Positions 35,747-43,705 of a stretch of 64,000 nucleotides of DNA are shown here, piece after piece; positions within the stretch are counted from its first letter, which is position 1; each line of letters begins with the position of its first letter. The translations under genes were made by a program, and so were the position numbers. A model generated the notes under the pieces. The model worked only from the letters and a program-made list of their open reading frames with translations, made no database searches and was not told the DNA's origin. Origin of the DNA: Luteolibacter sp. Y139 (GTDB lineage Bacteria; Verrucomicrobiota; Verrucomicrobiia; Verrucomicrobiales; Akkermansiaceae); assembly GCF_038066715.1 (NCBI RefSeq), contig NZ_JBBUKT010000006.1, positions 1 to 64,000 on the forward strand. The letters run 5' to 3'.

Positions 35747-35794
35747 AGCGGTGTCGGCCTTAGGCCGACCTCACCGCTCCGTGTTTCCGTTTTT
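35747..35794 (+). terminator. Bulged hairpin with T-rich tail between cysI and cysH
   Basis: AGCGGTG and TCGGCC pair with GGCCGA and CACCGCT around a TTA loop, with a three-base bulge (CCT). The sequence ends GTTTCCGTTTTT. It could be a partial terminator, an mRNA-stabilising stem or a dispersed palindrome. Confidence 0.5.
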
Positions 35795-35837
35795 AAAATA
35801 GCAACTCATTCCCTCGCGTTCATCGCGGTTTAACAAA

Positions 35838-36572
35838 ATGTCCACTATCACTCGCATCGCCACTCCTTCCGAAGCCGAGACGCTTTCGGAAGAACTCGCC
35901 CGCCTGAAGGCTGGCGACCGGCTCAAGCTTTTGCACGAGCGCTACGGCAAGCGGCTGGTCGCCTCGACCAGCTTCGGCTTGCAGGCGGCGGTCATGCTCA
36001 AGCTCATCGCTGACAACGCGCCGGAGATCCCGGTCGTGTTCATCGATACCAATTACCACTTCCCGGAGACCTATCGCTATGCCGACGAGCTGACCAAGCT
36101 GCTCGGCACCGACCTCCGCGTCTATCAGCCGACCCACTCCGCCGCCCGCATGGAGGCCCTTTACGGGAAGCTGTGGGAGCAGGGGAAGGAAGGCATGGAT
36201 AAGTACGGCATCTTCACCAAGGTGGAGCCGATGGACCGTGCGCTGAAGGAACTCGGCGCCGATGTCTGGATCAGTGGTGTTCGCCGCAGCCACTCGAGCA
36301 CCCGTGCCGAGCGTGCCTTCGCCGAGCAGCAGAAGAAGACGCTGAAGGTGTATCCGATCCTCGATTGGGCGGATGCGCAGGTTTCGGTCTTCATGCACCA
36401 GAACAATCTGCCGCGTCATCCGCTGGAGGCGGAAGGCTATGTCACCATGGGTGACTGGCATAGCACAGTGCCAGCTGTCGACGGGCTCTCGGCTGAAGAG
36501 ACCCGCTTCAACGGCGAGAAATACGAGTGCGGTCTCCACCTGGACTCCGGCAACTCGGATTTCCAGATCTAA
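35838..36572 (+). CDS. cysH: Phosphoadenylyl-sulfate (PAPS) reductase
   Basis: The 244-residue enzyme reduces PAPS to sulfite using thioredoxin. It carries LVASTSFGLQAAVMLKLIAD (PP-loop-like SxSxG region), VVFIDTNYHFPETYRYADEL, ISGVRRSHSSTRA and the C-terminal redox motif KYECGLHLDS. The paired cysteines (CC...CxxC) that bind the iron-sulfur cluster in APS-reducing enzymes are absent, so PAPS is the expected substrate. It stands between the sulfite reductase genes and cysK. No ATP sulfurylase or APS kinase gene is in the window. Confidence 0.9.
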   Translation: MSTITRIATPSEAETLSEELARLKAGDRLKLLHERYGKRLVASTSFGLQAAVMLKLIADNAPEIPVVFIDTNYHFPETYRYADELTKLLGTDLRVYQPTHSAARMEALYGKLWEQGKEGMDKYGIFTKVEPMDRALKELGADVWISGVRRSHSSTRAERAFAEQQKKTLKVYPILDWADAQVSVFMHQNNLPRHPLEAEGYVTMGDWHSTVPAVDGLSAEETRFNGEKYECGLHLDSGNSDFQI

Positions 36573-36593
36573 CCATTCATCGTCGCGCACGTC

Positions 36594-37007
36594 ATGGCAT
36601 CGTCACTCCAAGTGCTGCATGTCAGGGAGGGTGAGGGCGCTGATAAGGCGCGTCTCGGTCCGTATGAGATCGAGACACTGATCCCGGTCGCCGACGAAGG
36701 TGCGGCGACCGCCTATCGGGTCCGCATCGAACCGAACCAACGCACGGCCACCAGCTATCACAAGTTGGCGGAGGAGTTGTATCTGGTCCTGGCCGGGAGC
36801 GGGGTCGCGGTGCTGGATGGCGTGGAATACACGCTTCGCGCCGGTGATTTCCTGCGCCTGCCACCCGGGACCACTCACGCCTTTATCACCGGTGACGAGG
36901 TCCTCGTCATGCTGGACGTTCACACCCCGGGATCGCGGCCCGACCGGGACGTCTACTTCGTCGGGGAGACTCCGCAGGGTTTCTCGGTGCCGTCTTTGGT
37001 GACGTAA
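36594..37007 (+). CDS. Cupin domain protein in the sulfur cluster
   Basis: The 137-residue single-domain cupin has motif 1 as SYHKLAEELYLVLAGSGVAV, where H and E are metal ligands of the G(X)5HXH(X)3,4E(X)6G type but with HKL in place of HxH. Motif 2 is LRLPPGTTHAFITG with the third His. The lack of one histidine makes metal binding uncertain. It starts 21 bases after cysH and is followed 75 bases later by cysK, in the same direction. Possible roles are a small-molecule sensor or a thiol/sulfur dioxygenase, but nothing in the sequence decides this. Confidence 0.7.
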   Translation: MASSLQVLHVREGEGADKARLGPYEIETLIPVADEGAATAYRVRIEPNQRTATSYHKLAEELYLVLAGSGVAVLDGVEYTLRAGDFLRLPPGTTHAFITGDEVLVMLDVHTPGSRPDRDVYFVGETPQGFSVPSLVT

Positions 37008-37082
37008 ATTGACCCGTTTTTCCATGGCCTTCCACGGCCTCCTCCGCTCAATCTCTTATCCAACATCCCGCCCCATAAAGCT

Positions 37083-38060
37083 ATGCCCATCGCAGACTCC
37101 ATGGTTGCCACCGTTGGCAACACCCCGCTTATCCGCCTGAACAAACTCACCAAAGGCCTGAACGCCGAGGTGCTGCTCAAGGCCGAGTTCTTCAACCCGC
37201 TCTTCAGCGTGAAGGACCGTATCGGCAAGGCTATGATCGAAACCGCCGAGAAGGATGGCTCGCTCAAGCCCGGTGGCCTGATCATCGAGCCGACTTCCGG
37301 TAACACCGGTATCGCGCTCGCCTTCGTCGCCCGTGCCAAGGGCTATCGCTGCATCCTGACCATGCCGGAAAGCATGTCGATCGAGCGCCGCGTGCTGCTG
37401 CGTTTGCTCGGTGCCGAGATCGTGCTCACGCCGCGTGCCCGCGGCATGGGTGGTGCCATCGCCAAGGCCAAGCAGCTCCTTGAAGAGAACCCCGGTTCCT
37501 TCGGCCCCGGCCAGTTCGACAATCCGGCGAACCCGCAGGTCCACCGTGAGACGACCGCCGAGGAAATCTGGCGTGACACCGATGGCAAGATCGACGCCTT
37601 CGTGGCTGGTATCGGCACGGGTGGCACCATCACCGGTGTCTCCGAAGTCATCAAGGGCCGCACCGCGATGAAGACCTACGCCGTGGAGCCGGTGGCCAGC
37701 CCGGTCATCACCCAGTTCCGCAATGGCGAGGAGATCAAGCCCGGCCCGCACATGATCCAAGGCATTGGTGCCGGTTTCATTCCGAAGAACCTCAACGTCG
37801 ACATCGTCGATGACGTGATCCAGGTCACCAACGAAGATGCCTTCGCCACTGCCCAAGCGCTCAACACCGAAGAAGGCATCCCGGCAGGTATTTCGACCGG
37901 TGGTAATGTCTGGGCGGCCATCCAGCTTGCCAAGCGTCCGGAATACGCAGGCAAGCGCATCGTGACGATCGGGGCCTCGTCCACCGAGCGCTACCTCTCG
38001 ACTCTGCTCGCCGAGAAGATCCGCGAGGAAGTCGCGAACCTGCCGGTGGCGGAGATTTAA
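37083..38060 (+). CDS. cysK: Cysteine synthase A (O-acetylserine sulfhydrylase)
   Basis: The 325-residue PLP enzyme joins sulfide to O-acetylserine to form cysteine, the last step of the pathway encoded upstream. Motifs seen: VGNTPLIRLNKLT, EFFNPLFSVKDRIGKAMIE with the PLP lysine K44, EPTSGNTGIALAFVA (substrate loop), GIGTGGTITGVSEVIKG (phosphate-binding loop) and GIPAGISTGGNVWAA near the end. The length fits CysK rather than cystathionine beta-synthase. It closes the sulfur cluster and is followed by a strong terminator. Confidence 0.92.
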   Translation: MPIADSMVATVGNTPLIRLNKLTKGLNAEVLLKAEFFNPLFSVKDRIGKAMIETAEKDGSLKPGGLIIEPTSGNTGIALAFVARAKGYRCILTMPESMSIERRVLLRLLGAEIVLTPRARGMGGAIAKAKQLLEENPGSFGPGQFDNPANPQVHRETTAEEIWRDTDGKIDAFVAGIGTGGTITGVSEVIKGRTAMKTYAVEPVASPVITQFRNGEEIKPGPHMIQGIGAGFIPKNLNVDIVDDVIQVTNEDAFATAQALNTEEGIPAGISTGGNVWAAIQLAKRPEYAGKRIVTIGASSTERYLSTLLAEKIREEVANLPVAEI

Positions 38061-38086
38061 GCCGTCTCGGTAAGATCGAGTTTATT

Positions 38087-38118
38087 AAACGCCCCGTCCG
38101 TGAGGATGGGGCGTTTTT
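38087..38118 (+). terminator. Intrinsic terminator of the sulfur cluster
   Basis: AAACGCCCCGTCC pairs with GGATGGGGCGTTT (13 positions, one T-G pair) around GTGA, followed by a T-run. It lies 27 bases after the cysK stop. Confidence 0.9.
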
Positions 38119-38265
38119 CTTTGTCGATGCGATTGTCGATACCCTGATGGGTGTCCTTGGATCCCGCGCGATTTCTCTTCCCTTCATTTGGCCGAGGTTT
38201 AACCTATCAGGCTCAAGAGGTTTGTTGAATTTCCGGGAACTTGTTCCCATCCCCCGAAGAGCGTC

Positions 38266-41200
38266 ATGAAATCCGTGTGTCTGTTATGGTTCGCCTGTGT
38301 CTTGTCCGTTTCGGGCGCCACTGTGGCTCCAGAGCTCGTGGAGGATATTTATTCCTCGACGCCGACTTCCCACTCATCCCCCGACAAACATTGTGCGGTC
38401 GGAAACACCTTGTACTTCATCGCGACCGATCTCACCCATGGCGAGGAGCTCTGGAAAACCGATGGAACGGAGGCGGGTACCGTCCTGGTAAAGGACATCA
38501 ACCCCGGGGCGGAGAGTTCATCCCCGAACTTCCTGACGGCGGTGAATGGCATGCTGATGTTTTCTGCAAGCAACGGGGTGAATGGCTATGACCTGTGGAA
38601 GAGCGACGGGACTGCTGCCGGGACCGTGCGTGTGAGGAACGTGAACGGCCTTGGCTTGAGGCCGACGGGGATCACGGCACTGGGCAACCTCGCCTATTTC
38701 GCCGCACAAAGTAATAATGACACCGAGCTGTGGCGATCGGACGGTACTTCTGCGGGCACCGTCCTGGATCGGAATATCGACAGCAGCGGTAGTTCCAGTC
38801 CCAGCGGATTTTGCGTCGTGGGAAACACGCTCTATTTCACCGCCACCACGGGCTCCCTCGGGAGGGAATTGTACAAGGTGGGAGGTGGTTCCAGCACGGC
38901 CTTGGTCAAGGATATCAATACAGGTACCGGCAATGGTTCGTCTCCTGATCAGCTGGTGGCTTTCGGCGGTGCCTTGTATTTCACAGCTCGGGACGCGACG
39001 GGTTTCAGCGGTTTGTGGCGAAGCAACGGAACTTCGGCGGGAACAACCCCGGTCAAGGCAGGTGACATCAACGGCGTCCGGCATCTGGTGGTTACCGGGA
39101 ACAGCTTGTTCTTCGTCGTGACGGACGATTTGTGGAAGTCGGATGGAACTGTCGCCGGTACCGTCTCGGTGAAACATTTCGAGCCCACGGGCACCTCCTA
39201 CTTTCCGCCTGAGCAACTGACGCCTTTGGGCAATGATATTTACTTCGTAGCCGATAGCGCGGCGACAGGTCTCGAACTCTGGAAGAGTGATGGCAGTGCC
39301 GATGGCACCAAAGTGGTGAAGGATATCGTACCGGGTTCCGCGGGCTCTTATCCCTTCAACTTGAACGTCCTCGGAAACTCGTTGGTATTTTGGGCGAGAG
39401 AGGAGGGGACGATCAATTCGTGGATGTGGCGCAGCGATGGCACCGAAGAGGGGACCAACCTCTTCATGAAGATCAAATTCCAGTATGTGATCAGCGCGCA
39501 GGCGACCATAGGGAATGTGTTTTACTTTCGCGGCTATGATGACACAGCCGGTGGTGAACTCTGGCGTAGCGACGGAACCCTCGAAGGCACCGTGATGGTC
39601 AAGGATATCCTCCAGCCAACGGGCAGTGCTTCGCCGGCAGATCTAGTGAAATTTGCCGGTGGGCTGGCTTTCTCTGCCGACGACGGCGTGCACGGGCGCG
39701 AACTTTGGAGAGCGGATACGATGGGGAGCAGCGCGTCCATGATTGCCGACGTGCTGGAGGGGCCGGCCTCTTCGTCGCCGGTGGCCCTGGCAACCCTCAA
39801 GGAGCAGCTGTTTTTTGCGACAAACGATGCAGCCAAAGGGAGTGATCTCTGGTCGAGTGACGGAACGGCAGGCGGAACCCGGATGATCAAGGATCTGCCT
39901 GACGATGCGGATAACCATCCCATTCGAAAAATCGTGGAAGCGGGAGATTGGGTGTATTTCATTTACCCCGACCGTACGCCGGGTGGGAATCTCTGGCAGA
40001 GTGACGGGACGGAGGAAGGAACAAAGCTGGTGCCGGGAGGCACGAATTCATTCCCGAGCCAGCTCACAGCGGTGGGAGGCATTCTCTACTACCTCAACTA
40101 TAATTCTGTCACCGGACGCGAACTCTGGCGGAGCGATGGGACGTCCGCTGGCACGTATGTCGTGAAAGATAGCTTCCCAGGGTCCGGCGGGGCGGATTCT
40201 CCGGCGATCGTTCCGATCAATGGCGTGCTCTACTACGTGGCCAACGACGGGGTTCACGGTGAGGAGCTTTGGCGGAGCAATGGGACAGCAGCGGGTACCT
40301 CGATGGTGAAGGACATTTTTCCCGGAAGCAGTGGCTCGAGCATCACCCAGATGGCCGCTGCGGGAGGCATTCTCTATTTCGGTGCGGACAACGGGGTCAA
40401 CGGAATCGAGCTATGGAAGAGCGATGGTACGGCCGCGGGTACGAGCATGGTTTTGGATATTCGCAGCAATCTCCCCAGCTTCTCTTCTTCACCGAGTCTG
40501 CTCACCGGAGCGGGGAATACAGTCTTTTTCACCGCCAACAATGGTATCAACGGCGTGGAACTCTGGAAAAGTGACGGAACGGGCGTGGGAACCGTGCTCG
40601 TGAAGGATATTCGCCCGGGCGCGAGCAGCAGCTCAGACATTTCGGGAATTACGGCGGTGGACGGTCACGTCTACTTTCGTGCCAATGACGGGATTGCCGG
40701 AGACGAGTTGTGGATCAGCGATGGCACGTCGGCGGGGACCGTTGTAGCAGCGGATCTCACTGGGGATTCTGGAAGTTCGATGCCGTCGAACCTCTACTTC
40801 ACCGGCAAGCGTTTGTTCTTCACTGCCGTCAGCAATGAATTCGGAACCGAGCTTTATTCCATTCCCGAGGGGCGTGAGATCGAAGTGAGGAATCCTGATG
40901 GGATGCCATTGGCAGATGGAAGCGGAAACGTGGATCTCGGGTCACCTCTCACGGGAGCCCCTTCCGGCCCGCGAGCTTTTACCATTATCAATAACGGCGG
41001 CCTGCCGCTTCAGGTCGCGGGTGCTTCTGCAAATGGGGCAAACTCCGGCGATTTCGCAGTCGATGCCGCGACCTTGCCCACGACGCTGCAGCTTGGGGCG
41101 TCCGCAATGATTTACGTCAATTTCACTCCGGGCGCACCGGGCAATCGGAGCGCGGGGCTATCGATTGCCAGCGAGGATCATGACGAAAGTCCCTTTGATG

Positions 41201-41739
41201 TCGCACTGAAGGGATACGGAAATACCGCTCCTGCTTTTGGAGGCTATTCGTTCCCTGCTTCCAACGGCCCCGCGCGAATTTCCGTCGCGAAGCTTCTCTC
41301 CAAAGCTTCCGATGTGGATGGTGATGCACTGTCCATCCGCTCGGCAGGACCTGCGTCGGCAGGAGGAGGGAGCATCGCACTGGACGGTGGAAGTCTCGTC
41401 TATACTCCGGTCGCCGCTTCTTCTGGATCCGACACGTTCGAAGTGGTGATTAGCGATTCCCGGGGCGGCACGGTGGCCGGCGTGGTCACAGTTGTTTCTC
41501 CGGCCGTTGGTTCCGGCATATCCACCACCAATCCTCCGAAGATCGAAGTTCTTCCGGGCGGCGGTGTCTCAGTGGCGTTCCACGGCATTCCTGGCCGTAC
41601 CTATTCGATCGAAAGATCCACGGACATGAATAGCTGGGTGACCGTCGCGTCCTTGCCTGCAGGAGCCACCGGCAAGCTAGAATGGGTGGATGCCGACCCG
41701 CCGAAGCCGAATGCCTTCTATCGCCTGACTACCCCATGA
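38266..41739 (+). CDS. Exported ELWxSDGTxxGT-repeat protein
   Basis: The 1157-residue protein has a signal peptide (MKSVCLLWFACVLSVSGATV). Residues about 50-860 hold some 17 units, one every 48-50 residues, of the form ELWKSDGTAAGTSMVLDI preceded by a strand like NTVFFTANNGINGV. This is the ELWxxDGTxxGT repeat, probably a set of propeller blades. Residues about 900-985 look like a choice-of-anchor/HYDIN-type Ig domain, about 990-1080 like a cadherin-like Ig domain (LSKASDVDGDALSIRSAG), and the last 60 residues (GIPGRTYSIERSTDMNSW) are a C-terminal module common in Verrucomicrobia exported proteins. Partner and ligand are unknown. The stop codon overlaps the next gene's ATG. Confidence 0.8.
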   Translation: MKSVCLLWFACVLSVSGATVAPELVEDIYSSTPTSHSSPDKHCAVGNTLYFIATDLTHGEELWKTDGTEAGTVLVKDINPGAESSSPNFLTAVNGMLMFSASNGVNGYDLWKSDGTAAGTVRVRNVNGLGLRPTGITALGNLAYFAAQSNNDTELWRSDGTSAGTVLDRNIDSSGSSSPSGFCVVGNTLYFTATTGSLGRELYKVGGGSSTALVKDINTGTGNGSSPDQLVAFGGALYFTARDATGFSGLWRSNGTSAGTTPVKAGDINGVRHLVVTGNSLFFVVTDDLWKSDGTVAGTVSVKHFEPTGTSYFPPEQLTPLGNDIYFVADSAATGLELWKSDGSADGTKVVKDIVPGSAGSYPFNLNVLGNSLVFWAREEGTINSWMWRSDGTEEGTNLFMKIKFQYVISAQATIGNVFYFRGYDDTAGGELWRSDGTLEGTVMVKDILQPTGSASPADLVKFAGGLAFSADDGVHGRELWRADTMGSSASMIADVLEGPASSSPVALATLKEQLFFATNDAAKGSDLWSSDGTAGGTRMIKDLPDDADNHPIRKIVEAGDWVYFIYPDRTPGGNLWQSDGTEEGTKLVPGGTNSFPSQLTAVGGILYYLNYNSVTGRELWRSDGTSAGTYVVKDSFPGSGGADSPAIVPINGVLYYVANDGVHGEELWRSNGTAAGTSMVKDIFPGSSGSSITQMAAAGGILYFGADNGVNGIELWKSDGTAAGTSMVLDIRSNLPSFSSSPSLLTGAGNTVFFTANNGINGVELWKSDGTGVGTVLVKDIRPGASSSSDISGITAVDGHVYFRANDGIAGDELWISDGTSAGTVVAADLTGDSGSSMPSNLYFTGKRLFFTAVSNEFGTELYSIPEGREIEVRNPDGMPLADGSGNVDLGSPLTGAPSGPRAFTIINNGGLPLQVAGASANGANSGDFAVDAATLPTTLQLGASAMIYVNFTPGAPGNRSAGLSIASEDHDESPFDVALKGYGNTAPAFGGYSFPASNGPARISVAKLLSKASDVDGDALSIRSAGPASAGGGSIALDGGSLVYTPVAASSGSDTFEVVISDSRGGTVAGVVTVVSPAVGSGISTTNPPKIEVLPGGGVSVAFHGIPGRTYSIERSTDMNSWVTVASLPAGATGKLEWVDADPPKPNAFYRLTTP

Positions 41740-42380
41740 CCCTGACTCTCCCCATGAAAGCTCTCATCTGCTCGCTTGCCGTGGTTCCCCTGATGGCTTC
41801 GGGTGCAACCATTGTCGAGTCACACGTGTTTTCGGTCAGTACGGTGATACCGGACAATAGTGCGATCGGAGTGTCGGACTCACGTGTCTCGGTATCCGAT
41901 ATCGAGTCGATCACCAGCGTCGAGTTGACGCTGGTCACGAGTGGAGGATGGAATGGAGACCTGTACGTCTATCTACTTCATGGGAGTGGCTTTTCGGTGC
42001 TCCTCAACCGAGCTGGCAGGACGCTCTTAAACCCTGATGGGGCGGCATCGTCTGGCATGGTGCTGACGTTCTCGGATTCGGCAAGTGGTGACGTGCATGC
42101 TGGAATTGCGGCTTCGGGTGTTGCGAGCGGAACCTTTCAGCCAGATGGCCGGGAGACTGATCCTGCGAACGCGCTCGATACTGACAGCCGCACGGCGCTG
42201 CTATCATCCTTCGGCGGGCTGAATGCAGACGGTGAGTGGACTCTTTTTGTGGCGGACGCCGCCACCGGCGAAATTGCGACTTTTGAGAGTTGGACGCTGA
42301 CCCTGACCGGAGTGCCGGAGCCATCCTCGGCCTTGCTTGCGGGGCTTGGTTGTCTGATGGCATTCAGGCGCAGACGCTGA
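41736..42380 (+). CDS. PEP-CTERM protein with proprotein-convertase P-like domain
   Basis: The 214-residue product starts at ATG 41736, overlapping the previous stop as ATGA, or at ATG 41754 (MKALICSLAVVPLMASGATI, signal peptide). The body resembles the P/Homo B domain of subtilisin-like convertases (TLVTSGGWNGDLYVYLLHGS; LNADGEWTLFVADAATGEIA) but no protease is attached. The C-terminus is a sorting signal: VPEPSSALLAGLGCLMAF then RRRR, that is PEP motif, hydrophobic helix, basic tail, the tag cut by an exosortase. No exosortase gene is in the window. It is likely exported and anchored together with its neighbour. Confidence 0.75.
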   Translation: MTLTLPMKALICSLAVVPLMASGATIVESHVFSVSTVIPDNSAIGVSDSRVSVSDIESITSVELTLVTSGGWNGDLYVYLLHGSGFSVLLNRAGRTLLNPDGAASSGMVLTFSDSASGDVHAGIAASGVASGTFQPDGRETDPANALDTDSRTALLSSFGGLNADGEWTLFVADAATGEIATFESWTLTLTGVPEPSSALLAGLGCLMAFRRRR

Positions 42381-42391
42381 GACCAAACCGG

Positions 42392-43705
42392 TCATGAAAG
42401 CATCAGCGGTCCGCCTTCACAGAACTTTTGCTGGCCGAAGACGGGGATGTGATGGCCGAAGGCGTGGGCGATGGAGAGCCAGAGGCGGTTGTGGGTGACG
42501 TTGTCGAACTGCATGGCTTGGCCGGTCTTGAAGCCGAGTCCGCCGCCGAGGAGGACGAAGGGGATGTTGTCGAGGGAGTGGCTGTTGCCTTTGCCGAGTT
42601 CGTTGGTCCAGACGATGGTGGTATTGTCGAGCATGGTGCCCTGGCCGCCGGGTTCGGGAATGCTGTCGAGCTTCTTCGCGAGATAGGCGAGCTGCTCGCA
42701 GAGCCAGATATTGATCTTCACCAGTTTTTCTTGTGCTCCGGCATTGCTGTCCGGCTCGTGGGAAAGTCCGTGGTGATCCTCGTTAATATCCAGCCAGCGC
42801 ATGCGGGCTTGGCCGACGCTGTTGGTGTATTGGAGCGTGGCGACGCGGGCCATGCCATTGGCGAAGGCGTTCACCAGCAGGTCCGCTTGCATGGTGCTGA
42901 TCTTCGGGATGCCATCGTTGTCGAGGGCGACACCTGCTTCCAGCGCGGGGGGAGGGAGGAGGAGATTCTGGGTGCCGCTGCTTTGGAGATCCTTCTCCAT
43001 CTCGCGGACGAAGGTGGCGTGTTTTTCTAACAGATCCTTTTCCTCTCGGTCGACATTGGCGGCGATGGTGCGCAGGTCATCGCGCACTTCATCGAGCACG
43101 CTGCCGAGGTTTTCCCGGTCCTTCGTGCTGCCGTAGAGTTTATCGAACAGGGAGTAGGGATCGCTGTTCGGGGCGAGCGGCTGATTCGGGCCGGCGTAAG
43201 ATTCTCGGGTCCATGGGTCGGCCCTGTTAGGAACGGCGACGCCGACTTCCAGCGAGCCGAAGCGGGTTGCGGTCTCGGGGCGGGCCTGGAGGAAATTCCT
43301 GATCTCCTGGTCGATGGAGATGTTACGGGCCCAGCCGGCGGGTTTGTCGCTGCCGCCCTGGATATTGCCGGGTAGAAGCTCATCGGCGGTGAGCAGGCAG
43401 CTGATGCCGCGCATGTGGCCATCACCATCGCCGCGGACCTTATTGTGCACGCCCTTCAGGGTCATGAGGCGCTTCTTGAAGGGCTCGAGCGGCGCGAGGA
43501 TGCGCTTGAGCTGGAAGTCCGGTCCCGCTTGATCCGGCCAGAACTCTTGTGGGATGGTGCCGTTCGGCGTGAAGAGGAAGATGATGCGCTGCATCTTCGA
43601 GCCGGGCGCGTCTTGCGCGAGCGAGGGCAGCGATGGGAGGAAGGGCAGGGCAGCGGCGGACAGGCCGAGCTGGCGGAGGAAGTGGCGGCGGGTGGTCGTG
43701 TTCAT
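42392..43705 (-). CDS. DUF1552 domain protein, Tat-exported
   Basis: The 437-residue protein begins MNTTTRRHFLRQLGLSAAAL, a twin-arginine signal. The mature part has the DUF1552 features: MQRIIFLFTPNGTIPQEFWP, LKGVHNKVRGDGDGHMRGIS, DQEIRNFLQ and MLDNTTIVWTNELGKGNSHS. The family is related to DUF1501 sulfatase-like proteins of PVC bacteria, and its chemistry is unknown. It overlaps the upstream DUF1592 gene by ATGA (43702-43705), the standard pairing of these two families, so they are made together. Confidence 0.85.
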   Translation of the reverse strand: MNTTTRRHFLRQLGLSAAALPFLPSLPSLAQDAPGSKMQRIIFLFTPNGTIPQEFWPDQAGPDFQLKRILAPLEPFKKRLMTLKGVHNKVRGDGDGHMRGISCLLTADELLPGNIQGGSDKPAGWARNISIDQEIRNFLQARPETATRFGSLEVGVAVPNRADPWTRESYAGPNQPLAPNSDPYSLFDKLYGSTKDRENLGSVLDEVRDDLRTIAANVDREEKDLLEKHATFVREMEKDLQSSGTQNLLLPPPALEAGVALDNDGIPKISTMQADLLVNAFANGMARVATLQYTNSVGQARMRWLDINEDHHGLSHEPDSNAGAQEKLVKINIWLCEQLAYLAKKLDSIPEPGGQGTMLDNTTIVWTNELGKGNSHSLDNIPFVLLGGGLGFKTGQAMQFDNVTHNRLWLSIAHAFGHHIPVFGQQKFCEGGPLMLS

